64,000 bases of DNA, from positions 186,001-250,000 of the forward strand of contig VZRS01008360.1 in assembly GCA_013398055.1 (NCBI GenBank), written 5' to 3'. Below the pieces are notes generated by a model, which was given only the letters and a program-made list of their open reading frames with translations, was not told the origin of the DNA and searched no databases. A program made the translations under genes and the position numbers. Below, in pieces: positions 12,801 through 26,100 of this stretch (within the stretch, counting starts at the first letter, position 1; every line of letters starts with the position of its first letter). The stretch is from Ifrita kowaldi (Eukaryota > Chordata > Aves > Passeriformes > Cinclosomatidae).

Positions 12801-15800
12801 TAACAGTCCCACTCAGTGTTTATTAGTTCAGTGTAAAAGAAAGGCTTTAAAAAAACAACACAAAACAGAGGTACATAAAATAGCTTCTGGAAACCACCAG
12901 ATCTACACAAATTACACTGCTGTTCAAAAAACCCAAGCAAGCACCAAACAAAATCAGGAAACCTCTCAAGACTACAAGCATCACTATTTCTACAAGTGTC
13001 TCAACTAATCCAGATACATGGGATTCTAGGACATGCCTCGCAATGGTAAAGTCCTTCACAGCATAGAAAAAATTGAGATTCTTTCTGAAGCACAGAGACG
13101 TGAACATCTATATTTTCTGTTTGAGTGCCTGTATAAGAACAGAGTCAGACAGAGCAGACATCTCGTACAGAGGCACTGGGGAGACCACTGGCTTTGAACA
13201 GGAACTGAAGCACTGGGCTGCCTCAAGCTCAGGCACAAAGGAGTCAAAAAACATCAGTGGCTTTGTCAGAAGCAATCCAAAAGAAGATTATCCCATGCCA
13301 GTCTCTGGTCATGTCTGAAACATCTCTACTCATCAGCATCACCTCCAAAAGACAGCAATATCAGAAGGGTTGTGGGGTAAGGTGAGCAGAAGTAGAGAAG
13401 ACAAACCACGTATCCCAGACATTCAGTTCACCAACTACAAGCTAAATAACCATAAGCAACCTACTCCAGTAGTAGATCCTAAAATAATATAACAATATAT
13501 CTAAAGCTTTCCAGAATGAAATACCATATGCCTATGAGAAATCTTAGGCAACCTGCAGTAAACAAGAACACTTGTTCTACACAGGACAGTTCTCAAGTGA
13601 CTGAGAAAGCTAAAATGGCACATGCATGCAAGTAGAAAGTGTATTTTTGCCTGTGAGAAGTTCCTATTTCTAATTTCATCCCTGCAACCAACCAAACATA
13701 ATAGATACAAAAGACCTAAAAATCTATCTAACTGAGAATGTTATTTAGGCAACATAAAAAGAGCTAAATGAAATAAGAAGTCTTTAATTCAGGCTGGGAG
13801 TGTAAGAACTCTGACACACAGACATTTTAAAATTAAACTGGCTATGAAAAACATGTATATAGACAAGCAGTGTCATTTTATTGAATGCCATTCCAAAGCC
13901 CTACAGTGCAAGCAGGTATTGTAATAGAAAACAGAAACAGATACCAGACAAGTCTCTAGCAATTACATTTTTAACACAGCAAACCACTGAAAAAAATGTT
14001 ATTCCTTCTGCAACCAAAGAAATAACAGTGCATTAGCTAAGATATCAACAATTCTTCCTTCATTCTTTGAAAGAAAGAAAGACAAAGAAAGGCAACAGCA
14101 GTTGTGTCAGTCTGCTCCTGTGGGTCTGAACCAACACCTGCCCCTACATTCAAAGGAAGATGTATCCCGACCACGGCAAGAGGAGGCGGGGCTCCCACAC
14201 CACGGCTCACACCAAAGTCTGCAGTGGAGAATGCTCCCCACTCGTGGCTCCAAGAGCCTGCTGCAAAGAGCGCTGTGAGAGGGGCCTGACCTGCTGGGAA
14301 GAGGGAAGTACATTTCATGGCATTCCTTTCCCCTTCAAAAAAAGTTACTAGGAGGATAAAAAGCAACATGTTCTTCTTATTTCCATACCATTCGAGATCT
14401 ACTTTTCTACTGCTAAGACCCTGCTCTGCATATAGAACTATTGTTTTTTCCCCATTGACTTTACTAGTGCTCATTATTTCAATACTCAAGCCAAGAGTCC
14501 TGTGGGTGACAGGATACTTTTACAGAAGAAAAATGGAACCAGAGAAATTAAGGACAACTGCATCTGCTAGATTCAGGCACTGCAACTCAGATACCTACAT
14601 AGAGCATATACAAGAACCCACTGTATACACAATGACCTCAATTACACGTTTTTTATCCCAGCTTCTTTTTGTGTCAGTAACACCATATTAGCAACCCTTA
14701 TATTTAGTCCAAGTGATTAATACACGATTAACAAAGAAATCTGTCATAAATGCCTAACCTGAGTTGTGGTGGCAGAATCCACACTCTAATACTGCATTTA
14801 ACTGCCTCAACAATTACACCAACTTCTCCTCACCTGCCTTCCTTATTAACAATTTATTTATAACTCTTATATTTACCACATGATCATATCCAAAAGCTAC
14901 AACAAGAGGTTTTGCAGATAACACCGTTTTCCTTTATCAGACAATTCTGATTTATACCCCAACCAAATCCATCTTGCACAACAGGCCACAGAGCAGTCCT
15001 GGGGAAGCAGCAGTGTGCAGACAAACTATGACAAGACTGCAAAACAACGTGGGGGGATGACAGAAAAGTCCTTGACGATATTTTCAATATGACCTGGGTT
15101 TCTGACCATGATTTTCATCTGCATATACAATCTTCCAGACTTAAACTCTGTGAAGACAGAAAAAGGCCACAGAAGGAGAACTCTTTTTTCCATTCTAGTA
15201 TCCTAGGCAAAAGCAGCTAGCAGGGCAGTTTTCCTGTAACCCTAAGATCATTTTGTTTTGTCATTTGTGCATGCAGAATCTCACATGAAAACTGTGACGA
15301 TAACTGAGCAAGTTCTTTACATGCGAATCAGTATGTACTCACTGAATATTAAAGTCTCTGAGCATAAACAAACTGCATTTTTCACATATGTCACTTTGAG
15401 AAGTTTGGCTAAGCTTTTGAATTACAGAAAAAGTTGGATCGAATAGATTTTTTACATGCTTTCTCCCCCTTCCCCCAGCTGTTCCAAAGGAACATATTTA
15501 TGCTCAGAAAGATAGAGGGAAGATTAGAATTGAGCAGATTTCAAAATATTTTCCCCGTAGCAAGGGAGGCTACAAAGCAGCTAAGCTGAACAAATCTTAA
15601 CAAAGTTAAAATAGAGAGCCTAAGGCATGGAATCTTTTAGCCCAACTTCATAGCTCCAGAAAGTTACTAGCAACTGAAAACAGGATCTTGCAATAGGAAG
15701 TGTTATGCAACCCTTGCAGTATGCAGTGCTAATGTTCTATTAGAAATCCTATGTAACTCAAATTCTAAGATGAAGGAAAAAGGTAATTTAAGAGCTTTTT

Positions 15801-16886
15801 AGTTACTTCTTCAAAAGTAAAGCACACCTTGAGAAAGAGAGTCATGCTAACAGACAAGGAATAGTATTTTAGAGCTTTAACAAACTGAATTCCTATTATA
15901 GATGCAACAAGTATGCATTGACACAGACATCATCGCTGCCTGAACACAAAAAAGAGCTGGTTAAAGACAATCTTGGTAAAATATCCTGTTGGCTCAAAGA
16001 CAACATTACTCACATTTCACACAGGTCACCAAACAGCTTTCAGAGAGATACTGCTTTTAGTCTTCCTCTATCTGCAATTTTAAAAATACCCCGACTTTCC
16101 TTCTTCCTGATGAAGTCAACTACTCCATAATATTCTGCGCCATGCACAAGCCTCGATTACAATGCAAAAGCCACCCCACCTGTCTACCACTTACACCCAG
16201 TAACAGGTACACCAGGTCTCAGCCACCTTCCAAAGATCCACGTGCTCAGGAACTACGACCTCGGGACAGAGGCCACTGCAGGAGTCACTTTCAGTCACCC
16301 ACGGGTTTATTGCAAAAAACACTGAATCGCGGACAGGATTTCACACTCCCGCTAATGGCAAGGCTGGGATGAGCCCCATCGCTCAGGCACCACACCACCT
16401 TTCGTACCGCTCTAATCCACGCACCGCTTCTGTCACACTGCCTGTGACAAAGCCTGGAACAAAGACGCGATTCTTCGGTACCGGGGAGAGAGCGGGGGGA
16501 AGAAGAAATCCCCCTTCACTCCGTCACGAGGAAGTTGGGAGCGCACGCGGATGCCTCCGTCCATAGAGGAGGCTCCACAGCTTCCAACGGGAGGAGACAG
16601 GAATGCCGGTGCTAGACGGCACGGCAGCCGCCACCTTACGGCGGGCCGGGGCACAGGGGTGCCGGCACTGGGGCGCCGGTCCCGCCGGGACCCCCCTCAT
16701 CACCTCACCCCGCTCCCCCGCCCCGCGCCACACCGCAGCGGGTCCGCAGGGAACACCCTCCCTAAGGGGGTGCAGCCTCGCGGAGAAGCCGCCGCCCAGC
16801 CTCCGCAAAGAGGGCAGCGGGAGGCGCGGGGCCTCGCTCACCTCCTCGCCCGGCAGCCCGAGCACCTCCGCAGGAGACGCCGCCAT
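3804..16886 (-). CDS. NEDD4: NEDD4 E3 ubiquitin ligase, N-terminal part (5 exons; continues past the left edge)
   Basis: NEDD4 is a HECT-type E3 ubiquitin ligase with the order C2, WW repeats, HECT. The C2 domain binds Ca2+ and phospholipid and directs the enzyme to membranes. Seen here: exons 16842-16886, 7025-7098, 5482-5560, 4318-4356 and 3804-3857 join in frame into 97 codons, with consensus GT donors and AG acceptors at every junction. The first 15 residues (MAASPAEVLGLPGEE) match the start of the short NEDD4 isoform. The C2 segment follows, with RIVRVKVIAGIGLAKKD, the GASDPYVKVTLYDP strand and loop carrying a calcium-site aspartate, SLNPKWNEELLF and RLLFEVFDENRL. DPVNGVLTSIQTKTIRK fits NEDD4 better than its paralogue NEDD4L, and the neighbouring RFX7 supports this. 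The rest of C2 (beginning TRDDFLGQ in relatives), the WW repeats and HECT are absent and must lie left of base 1. Upstream exons of long NEDD4 isoforms were not recognised. Confidence 0.95.
4318..4356 (-). CDS. NEDD4: NEDD4 coding microexon 4 (C2 domain, 39 nt)
   Basis: Thirteen codons, SLNPKWNEELLFR, lie between an ATAG acceptor and a GTAAGTG donor. Both joins are phase 0. The NPKWNE motif is a hallmark of C2 domains of NEDD4-family ligases. It is too short for most ORF scans but unmistakable by content. Confidence 0.95.
5482..5560 (-). CDS. NEDD4: NEDD4 coding exon 3 (C2 domain)
   Basis: This 79-nt exon completes the split Ser codon and encodes DPYVKVTLYDPVNGV then LTSIQTKTIRK. The acceptor AG is at 5562-5561 and the donor GTTAGT starts at 5481. 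The Asp-Pro-Tyr of the first C2 calcium loop is intact. The DPVNGVLTS stretch separates NEDD4 from NEDD4L. Confidence 0.96.
6916..6930. repeat. T15 homopolymer
   Basis: Fifteen T on the plus strand inside NEDD4 intron 2. No retroposed unit was recognised next to it. Confidence 0.9.
7025..7098 (-). CDS. NEDD4: NEDD4 coding exon 2 (start of C2 domain)
   Basis: This 74-nt exon has acceptor AG at 7100-7099 and donor GTAA at 7024. It encodes ENTRIVRVKVIAGIGLAKKD then ILGA, plus two bases of a split Ser codon. It is the first C2 beta strand and the lysine-rich turn preceding the first calcium-binding loop. Confidence 0.96.
7099..16841 (-). other. NEDD4: NEDD4 intron 1 (9.7 kb)
   Basis: This intron separates the first 15 codons from the C2-coding exons. 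Most of it is AT-rich and featureless. Patches richer in GC lie at about 8640-8800, 9540-9950 and 14100-14300, and the last about 500 bases before exon 1 belong to the promoter CpG island. A 147-codon minus-strand open frame at 9673-10116 and a 150-codon one at 14037-14489 have no recognisable domain. Confidence 0.8.
16842..16886 (-). CDS. NEDD4: NEDD4 coding exon 1 (start codon)
   Basis: The ATG is at 16886-16884 in a good Kozak context (G at -3, G at +4). It opens 15 codons ending GGC GAG GAG, followed by a GTGAGC donor at 16841. Phase 0 joins it to GAG AAC ACA of the next exon, giving the expected GEE-ENTRIV. An 83-base N run starts only 7 bases upstream of the ATG, so an extra upstream in-frame codon or 5' UTR intron cannot be ruled out. 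The alignment with relatives starting MATCAVEVFGL supports this start. Confidence 0.93.
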
Positions 16887-16893
16887 GGCCGCG

Positions 16894-16976
16894 NNNNNNN
16901 NNNNNNNNNNNNNNNNNNNNNNNNNNNNNNNNNNNNNNNNNNNNNNNNNNNNNNNNNNNNNNNNNNNNNNNNNNNN
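16894..16976. other. Assembly gap (83 Ns) at the NEDD4 5' UTR
   Basis: A run of 83 Ns inside the CpG island starts 7 bases upstream of the NEDD4 start codon. Extreme GC content commonly causes such dropouts. The hidden sequence probably holds part of the 5' UTR and the start site. Confidence 0.99.
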
Positions 16977-17001
16977 GCCCCACTCCTCTCCCGCTCGTCT
17001 G

Positions 17002-17006
17002 ATTGG
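17002..17006 (-). promoter_or_regulatory. CCAAT box, proximal
   Basis: CCAAT on the minus strand, about 116 bases upstream of the NEDD4 ATG counting Ns as written. Position and orientation suit an NF-Y site of a TATA-less promoter. Confidence 0.55.
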
Positions 17007-17054
17007 TGCTACGGGCTTCGGCCCCCCCCACCCGGGTGCCGACGGAGCCTTTCG

Positions 17055-17059
17055 ATTGG
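17055..17059 (-). promoter_or_regulatory. CCAAT box, distal
   Basis: Second minus-strand CCAAT, 53 bases upstream of the first, next to the GC box at 17071-17080. Paired CCAAT boxes a few helical turns apart are typical of NF-Y promoters. Confidence 0.5.
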
Positions 17060-17190
17060 CTCCCGCTCCGCGCCCCGCCTGGAGACACGCGCCGCGCGGG
17101 CAGCCTGAGGGGGCGCGCGGCCGCCGCCCTCAGCCCCACCGCCCTGCTCTCCTCGGCAGCCTTGCCCAGGGCCTCGGCGGGGTAATGTCG

Positions 17191-20100
17191 CCTTTCTAAA
17201 ATTTTTCCAGGTGGTTTACACTGTCGAGGTCTTTCTTTACAAAATCATCGAATCGCTTATGTTGAGAAAGACCCCTAAGATCATCGGGTACAACCTACGA
17301 CAATACCATCGTGTCAACTAGACCATGGCACCAAGTGTCGAGTCTTTTCTTAAACACCTCCAGGGACGGTGACTACCACCTCCCTGGGCAACCCGTTCCC
17401 ATTTCTAATCGCCCTTTGTGTGAAGAAATTCTTCCGAATGTTCAACCTAAACTTCCCCTGCCGCATCTTAAGATTATTTTTGGACCTCTGAGAGCCAGGC
17501 CCAAGCTATGGAGCTCTTGCCTAACCCCTCGTACTCAGGGAACCTGGAATTGCAAAAATTAGGGGAAAACCGAGAGGAAAAAAGGACTTTGCCCGCCAGG
17601 ATGAGGCAGTGCTGCCTTCAGGGTGCTCTGAGGAGGAAGGAAGTCCCGGCTGTGTGAGGAGCTGACCTGACATAATACCCAAGCAGGGAGAATGCCAGAG
17701 GACAGAAAAAAATGAACTGTAAAAGCCGTGTCTGAAATCAAAACAACGACGTTGTCAGGACTTTTCTCGAGAAAAAAATCTGCTTGCCCCCCACATCCCG
17801 TTCAAGTAAATCAATCCCTCAGGAATCCCTCCCTGCCCACCCGCCTTTCCAGCAGGGAGAGGACAACAGCAAGAGCCGTGCTAAAAAAGCTGTAAATAAA
17901 GAAGAGTGATTTAGTCTGAGCTTTGTAGCCATAAGCCTTTCTACAAGCCTAAGCCATGCACAGTCTAGGAGTATAAAGAGCATACCTCCCTCTTACGATG
18001 AACATGTTGAAAATCACGGGTCACTAACAACAAACAAATGTAGCAGCACCTGCACTGGCAAGGAGCCAGGGTCTTTCGCCACCTTTCAACTCATCCAACC
18101 TGGCCTCTAACGCCCTGGGTGACTTACTTCTGCCATCATCATCCGCTGAGAAACTCTTCCCTTTCTGAAACAAACACAGACCCAGGCTCAGCTCCCTGGA
18201 CTGTTCCGCAAGCAGATCACAGAAACTCTCAGGTAACATCGCCTCAGAAAGGCTCAGGCAAACCTGTGCCTATTATCACAGACGCTCACATTCTCCTTCC
18301 AGAAGTGAACCAGATGCTCCAAGGAAAGGCAATCTCAATAGCAACATCAGTTTGTGCATGTCCCAAAATCAATGTAATGTATTACCTATGAAAATTCAGG
18401 TGAGTACCTGACAGACAGAGTGGCATTAGGGCAAGTGGCTTCATATGAATTGGTAGATTTACTTGGGGAAAAAATGTCTGTTATAAGACCAACCAAAAAG
18501 GTTTGGAAAAAAAGACCCAGAAAAGCTTTTGGGTATTTCAAAATACACAGCCCTCTTCTGTTTCTGGATTGACCCTCTGGACACCCTAAGTTTCCAATTC
18601 CTTTCTCTCAGCTTTGCCTACAACAGTCTTCCAGCACAAGTTTAGAGGTTTGTCCAAATTTAAGTTTCTGGGTGACAGCCAAGGAAGGAAAACCTGCCTA
18701 AGTTACAGCAGGCATGATTTCCAGGTCCATTTTTTTCTGGGATTGAGTATAACAATGATTGTTGCTACAGCTTGCTAGAAAAAGCATGTGGGTTTGTGGC
18801 TGTCAAACGTGAACACTGGGTTTTGCAATGCTGCCTCTCATACTCTGCTAGAGTGTATAAACCACGTCAGAGAGAAAGCATCAGAGGCCCAAAAGCTCAC
18901 AGCTGAGGTTTTTTGTTAATTTTTTTTTCAGAATTGTATTGGTTAGTCTAATAAAAGATACTCTTTTATTTCTCCCTATAAATATCTTACTACACATTAC
19001 TGTCACTAGCCAGAACTCTGTCTGCCTTTCTGCAGTCTCAGTCTCAGCTTTTCTCTACGGTGAAGGCTGTAAGAAGAAGAATCCTAAAGTCCTGTTTAAT
19101 AAAAGTTTTCATTGTGAATATTTTATTAGCACATTACTTATTGGGCTTTTCTGTAGGACGTCAAAATTCAAACTCTTAATTTTAAGTAATGTGTCTTTTC
19201 AATAACTTTGACATTTAAAATAATGCCCTTTTGAAATTCACAACAGGACATTAACACAGTCATTTTGTTATATTACTTTTTTTAAGTAGCAAAGTAACAC
19301 AGCACTGACTAATTAGTTTTTTTTGTGTGGAAAGACCACTGATTGTCCAGAATAGGAGTTAGAACACTGTCAATGCCCAAATCCATAAGCAGATGACCTG
19401 CTATGAACATTTCTGAAACACAGAACTTGTGTTTCTGGGTTTTTTACCCGGAGGCATCCATATATTAAGGTAAGGCCTATGTGCATTTTCAGGGGGATCA
19501 ATAGTTATCTCCAATATTCCAGCAAGATATCTATCACTTCACCCAAATTATTCTTTTACTTAAAAATGGGGGTACATAAATCACAATATGTTCGTTAACA
19601 AACATTCAGTTCTCATGTTAGATATATACCTCCAGCATTTAATATTTTATGGTCTTATGCTATTACAAACTACTAGTGGAAGAGAGCTCTTCTGAAAGCA
19701 AATAATTGATTTTCAGTTGCAGAGAATAATCTGAATTTGGATCATCTGAGTGCAATGGAACACTCTGTATGTCCACACCATTAAAAATCTGTTAATATTT
19801 TATCTTATTACTCCATCCCAATAGTGACTTCTTATCTGGTAACAAATTTGACTTCTCTTGCCATCTAAATTAACCTTCAATCCCATGAAAGATCAAAAAT
19901 TTACGAAGTTTTTTAAAAAAATCCATCTCTAAGCTGATGGCATTCGTCCTGATAGACCCAATTTGTGGTTTGAATTCCATATACACTTATGATATATAGT
20001 TTGTGTCTTTCCTTATCAAAAATGCTTTTCTAGGCCAAAGAGAATCTGTACACCATAATACTGAACTACTTTGAAAAAAATCCAACAAAGCAGTGTTTGT

Positions 20101-23100
20101 TTTTAAAGGAGGAAATTATGTGGATAAAGGAGATTTGTTTCAGAATTCCAAAGGATTATCTCAATAGTCTTTCATTTAAGAATATATGTTAACTATAGTG
20201 ATGGTTAAGTGACAAAAGCTAGGACACCAAGTAACACCAAAGTACATTTTAACTTTTTAAATGTAGGATACACTTTTGGTAGAGAGGGTTTTAAATCAAA
20301 CTGGATAGATTATCTTCACTGGTCTTCCTTTAAACCGAAGGAATAGAAGTAATTTCAACTGCAACTAAACAAAAAAGATACAAATGGCAGAAACAGATTT
20401 TTGTACTATTGTGTTTTGTTCTACTGAGTCATACAATAGAAAATGTTATGAACCACTCACAATGTCACAGTGACAGGTAAACTGAAAACTGTACAACAGG
20501 GAATTAATAGAAAAAATTTATATTGGCCATGAGTCATTGCTATGACTAAGAGAAGTAAACACCTATTGGTATCCTAATAATCTAAATTTCTTTACTATCA
20601 AGGCAATGTCTCAGTAAAGAGACTAATGTAGAGATGTAGTTAAGGGTCCAAGACTTAACACTCTTGTTGGCTCTACTGTTAAATATGGGCTAGATCCTGG
20701 AAATTAGTACTAGATTTCAAACACCATGACAACAAGATGCAAAACTGATACAAACATGAAGGCTTAAATTTTATAAGCAAGAACTTCAGTCTGGTAGTCA
20801 CTCCAGGCTGGCAGCTGTCTCTGCATTGCATTGCAACTGGGCTGCTGGTTAGCTCATTCTCAGGTTTTCACCAGCCCCTTCCTGCTCCTTTTCACTCTCA
20901 GTTCTCCAAAGTCACAGGTTCTGTTTTCCTTAGCTTTTCTTCTTCCCCTTAAAAGCAACATATCCTTGTTTGGATACGTGTATTTTCTGTGTTGCCTGAA
21001 GCCAAGCCACTGCCTTCAGCTATCTCAAGCCCTGAAGCTTTACTTGCTCCTGCAGGATGACAGCAAGGTGCGACCATCACCCAGGGACAGACCAGATGTG
21101 AACGAGAAATTCTCTGCTCAAGCAGCTCCTTTCCAGGGCAACCTGCAGACAAAATTTAACACTGCTCTCCAAGCGTGGGCCTGTGTTCCCAAGGCACCAA
21201 CACCTGCCCTGGGCCAGCTCCCTTCTTCCCTGTCTCCCAGGAAAGATGCTGAGATCTCCAGCTCTCACAGGCTAGAAGAGAAAGATATAAAAAATGTTTT
21301 TCCTAATTTCTGTGACTAGTATAACAGTTTACAAGCAATTCCTTTTGGAAATATCTCTGTCTTGATGAGCAAACTTGCATAGTAAGAAGAGCAACTGTAG
21401 TGGAGGTGGAAAGTCACACTCATTTTGTGCATATGCATTTGAATGAAATGGTAAACACTTGTCTGAATCACGACCACTCAGATGTCATCTTTCTCTCCCT
21501 ATTTTAAGCTTGAGGGGGAGGAGAGCTGCCAGAACAGAAACCCGGAGGTGCTGAGCTCCAGTCAACTGCTGTCACACTGTTCCCAGATTAATTATCCACC
21601 AGTGATCCCATGTTTAACACAGTAATTGTGGATATTTTTGCTAACAGCTCAACCCATTGCAATGTTAGAGAAGTAAGAACATTCTGGGAATTATATATTT
21701 GGGCTTTTCTTCTTTAAATACCTTGAGATTATCCTTTTCCATATGTGTATGAAGTAATATGTGCTATATGCTCTTTGCCAGTGCCTAAAACATTGCTAAG
21801 ACCAGGAGAAACGATGTTCTGATGTGGTGTGTGACAGCATCATTAATGCACTCCCATCTTTCCACAACCCATTTTCACACAAGATGTTCTTTCTTACAGT
21901 GTTTCTCTCTTATTTCATTAGGAAAATAGAAATAGTAAATAATTTTTGTTATTAGTTGGTTTGAATTACTTCTGAGGGTTTTTTTATGTTCAAATACTTT
22001 TGAGTACACAGATTTTCAATGTGTTATCTCTAGTCCACTGACTGACTTCCAATGATCTTGAAAGTTTTGTCACTGGGAATTAATTACCAATAATGCCAAA
22101 CTACATTTAATAGCACACCATCCAAGAAATGTCCACATATCTTCAGGTCTGGCTGGCATAGAAAGTAATCCCACAAGAAGGTACTCCTAAAAACCAGGAT
22201 GACTGAAAGAATGTAGGGCTTTGTGCATGCTGTAAAATGATATTTAATAATTATTAGAGTATTACCTCTGCCAAAAGCAAAGGGAAATGCAAATATCCTC
22301 CTGTTATTATACAGCCACTGTTTTTGATAACAAGGTAGCCTCAGATAATTCCTAAAACACTAAAGTAATTTAAAGTTAAGTGCACCATAACAGGTCTCCA
22401 GTAATTCCTTATTAGTAAGCACTGAGATCTCCTATTTTGCTTTTGCAGAGACAGCCATTTTAGGCCCCAGCATTAGTTCTTCTATCCACAACTAATCCTT
22501 GTCAGAGTAGATTTTAGTTATGCCATTGGTGCAAGAACCAAGAACCTTTGAGCAGGGCCTGTTGGACACAGGCACTCCATCATCCTTCTCATCTCTACAT
22601 ATGTAGCAGGAGAGATGGTTTTAATTTTTCAAAGCAATTTGAAATAGAATCAAGGAGAATTTTTTTCCAGTCAGAAATAATCATTGCTTATACACAGCTT
22701 TTTAAACAACACATTTCAAAATGCCTCTTCTCGTCTCAGAGCAAGGAGCGAATGGGCTTGATCTCTCTGGGAAATTATTATCATAGCCCTTGGAACAAGT
22801 GTCCTTTTGAAGTACTGATACACCGCAGGCAAATAGAACACTCAAGGGTATTCTTGATAGGGAATGGAGATGACCAAGTCCTTATCAGTTAATTTATAAT
22901 GTAGTATAAGTCACAGGGCTGTGTTTTCCCATCTATACTAGAAACAAAAGGAGAATATTGTCAAAAAGAGAGCTCAATAGCTCTCTAAAGTAAGTGTGTT
23001 GAGAAGTACAGATTTGAAGCAATAGTTAGGTTGGCTACCTAAGGAAGGCTGCAGGGACAGCTTCTCTTTATTCCCACTAGCCACCTCCTCCACAAAGTGC

Positions 23101-26100
23101 TTCGAAAATTTCAGGCTACTGATAGACTCAGCCCCAACACCAGTCACGTAATGCCCTGTTCTGTTTAGTCATCACAAAAATCCATTAACTACCAGCAAGT
23201 TAATAAGTGAACATAAGGCTATCAACCCCTGAAGAAATAAAAATGTATTTTCAGCTTCCTGTGCATCTTCTTCCTACCTTTACTACATATGAAGGTTTTA
23301 AAAGCACATTTAGCTTATTAAGTATAATATATACACAACTTTAAAAATAGTTCCATCAGAAAGTGGTCCCTTGTATGCAGAGGTAGGCTGAAATGAAACT
23401 CACAAGCTGCTGAGGCTTATTTCTGTCCTTGGGCCAATTTTTCAAGTACAATTTTAACATTTGACTCAAAACCCCCCTACAAAAACAGCAGCGTATGCTT
23501 TGGATCAGTAGCATACTGCTAACATTACTTGAACCAGCAGCTTGAGATCCACTGAAAATTTTATTCTAATAGGCATCATCTAATTAGGTAGTGTGGATAG
23601 GCAAAGTTCCAATGATACATAAGTTATCATAATCCATATAAAAGCAGTTTATTTAAAAGGAAGCTGACAGCAGAGAAAAGATGAGCCACAGGGACAAAAA
23701 TGGACCCCTTTAATGATTTCAGAGCTGAGGTATTACCAGATATAGAAAATGGGTAGGCAGGCCCAGGAAGAAGAGATTCAGGAGGAGGCACGACAAAGCC
23801 ATTGGAGAATAGATATGCAAATGTTCCAACACATTTCATGTATTTACATCACTAGTAGGATATTTCCTACATATCCAAAGCACATAGCAGAAATGTTATA
23901 ACCTATCACGAACTATAATCATTCAGTTATGTATTCTGCATTATATCAAGGTGGTCTTTTATTTGGGGTATTTAAACACTCTAATCTGCAAGAAACAGCT
24001 GTCTTTTTAGCACTAAATGCTTTCTAAACAACTTTTTCCATGTCCTCAGTTCACTTCCAACTTAATTGATCTGGCTTTCCTGAGTTTACATTTCACTCTT
24101 TTCTCTCCTTTTTAACAAGTTGGGTAGGAAAAGCAAGAGACTGAAAGATTTGCAATTTCATCAGGTAATGTTAATTATGCACTAGGAGGTGTTGGTTTGT
24201 TACAGCAGCAGTAACAAAGGCACTCAGATCCTGCGAAGTAATGCTTAAAATGCCATTTGCTGGAGTGAGCACTACAAAGAAAGAGAGGACAGTAGAGATA
24301 GCCTTATACCCCTTCAGATCCCCCAGCTATGCAGCACAGAATGGGCCTCCACTCCATACACACATCTTGTCCATGGAAGGGCTGTTTTATTTGAGCTATT
24401 CCAGGACTTTCCTACCAGAAAACAACTCTGATCATTACTTCAAAGGTCACGCAGAAAGGATATTCACATGAGAACTTCTAGCTGCACTTTAAGGTAAGAG
24501 GCAAGGACACAGAAGTGGCATCATTGCTGGCACTGAGTGGGAGCTGCCTGCAGGCTCCACTGTTAAGGCTACCTAGCCAAGGTTTTCCAGAGGACAAACA
24601 CAGCACAGCACAGGGACAGCATAGCCCAGGCCTGGGCACATTCAGGTTGTTAACTATTATGTGGATCCCCAGCTCAGAAACATCTTAAGCATACAGTCAG
24701 GTCACTGCTCCTTCCTTAAGTTTGGAATAACTTCCCAGTATTGCTCCAATTTGTAAGCCTCACTATATATTTTTCTTCAATTTTGTCTCCTGTACCATTT
24801 TTAAGAGAGGGAGGAGGGCAGCAAGATCCAAGCATTGGTTAACTCTGACTTAATGCATCAGAGGAGGCCCAGATAATTACAAGTTTGCTGTCAAATGAAT
24901 TTGATAGTAATCAAATATTATGCTTAAACTTTACCTGACTGAGAGCAGCTATGCTACACAGCTTAGGTTTACTCAACCCTACCGCCTTGATGCACATGCT
25001 GCTAAAGTGAGGTTGTAAGGGAGCTCCAGAGGTCTCCTAACCCATTCCCCCACTCTGGCCCTAATGCAATGGCTTCAGATGGAGCTTCTGTCTCTTGAGT
25101 CTGGAACACTTTCCACAGAGGCCATTTGTTCTGTGACCACCTAATAATGCAGGTCTTCTTCTCTAGAGAACATGGTGGTATCAATTGCCAGAGACACTGT
25201 ATGGACTACATGAACCACCGCCTCATGTGGCACAGCAATCCTTAACCCCAGAGGTGGAATTCTGTTTACTGGAATACCAGCTGCATTCATACACACAGAT
25301 TTGTATTTCTGGAGATGTAAAAATATTTCAAAGCAATTGTTTAGGACTTACTCTGGCTGTCTTTGTTAAGCATGTAAGCATCTAATAATTTGAAACCTAC
25401 AAAGCTCATGATTTCAGTTCCAACATTTCTACCTCCTTAAATCTTTCCTGTTAGGACATTTCCATTCACAGATTTGTTTGTTCTTTTGATCCTTTTTATT
25501 AACCATTAAGCCATATTCTTTCAAATTTACAGCTGAGAGGTTCCAATTAAAACCCATTATTACTTCAGATGAACTATACATTTCTAAAGTTTTCTTCTAT
25601 TATCTCCTACATTATATCCCATCTCATACTTCGGGGTTTTTTAATTTGCATTTTTCATGACTGTGGAACATTAAGAAAATGTGTCTGTCAATTGTTCTTT
25701 GAGAACTCTTTGTAAAGCATGTTTAGAATCCAGTGAGATATATTAACAGTATTTCCTCCAATGACATGTTAAAATTCATCTCCTCCCGATTCTCTTTCAT
25801 TTATGTTGTCTCATGTCTCACTGGTAATTCTTTTTCCTTGTTGATGAGCCTAAGTGATTTTGTGCCACCATCAAATCTTGTCGCCTACCAGCTCATCTCA
25901 GCACCTCTATAGTCTGGGATGTAGTCTGTCAACCAGTGCTATCTCTTTGGCATGAAAACCTGAATATTTATCCTCATTTTTTTGTAGCCAGTTCCTGCTC
26001 TGTGGCAATGCCTTTCCATCCTGTTCATACAGACTGTGCTGGGTACACTGATGGGTTTACATGCAATTTTACAATCTAAATATAGGACTCCATAGATCAA

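Larger units (their letters stand above)
16300..17190 (-). promoter_or_regulatory. NEDD4: CpG island and promoter of NEDD4 (short isoform)
   Basis: This is the only long stretch of very high GC and CpG density in the window, and it spans NEDD4 exon 1. Upstream of the start codon the minus strand carries two CCAAT boxes (plus-strand ATTGG at 17002-17006 and 17055-17059) and an Sp1-type GC box (AGGCGGGGCG at 17080-17071). No TATA box is visible. The transcription start probably lies in or near the 16894-16976 N run. Its exact position is inferred, not seen. Confidence 0.8.

Noticed and set aside
14037..14489. 150-codon minus-strand open frame over a GC-rich patch in NEDD4 intron 1
   Set aside because: No domain, and overlapping frames on the other strand are equally open, as expected from local base composition.
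16551..17199. Long open frames across the CpG island on both strands
   Set aside because: They run through the N gap and reflect GC-rich composition lacking stop codons. Only the 15-codon NEDD4 exon 1 is supported.
20831..21319. 162-codon plus-strand open frame in the intergenic region
   Set aside because: Leu/Ser/Phe-rich low-complexity start, no recognisable domain, no promoter or splice context. The length is plausible by chance in 64 kb.
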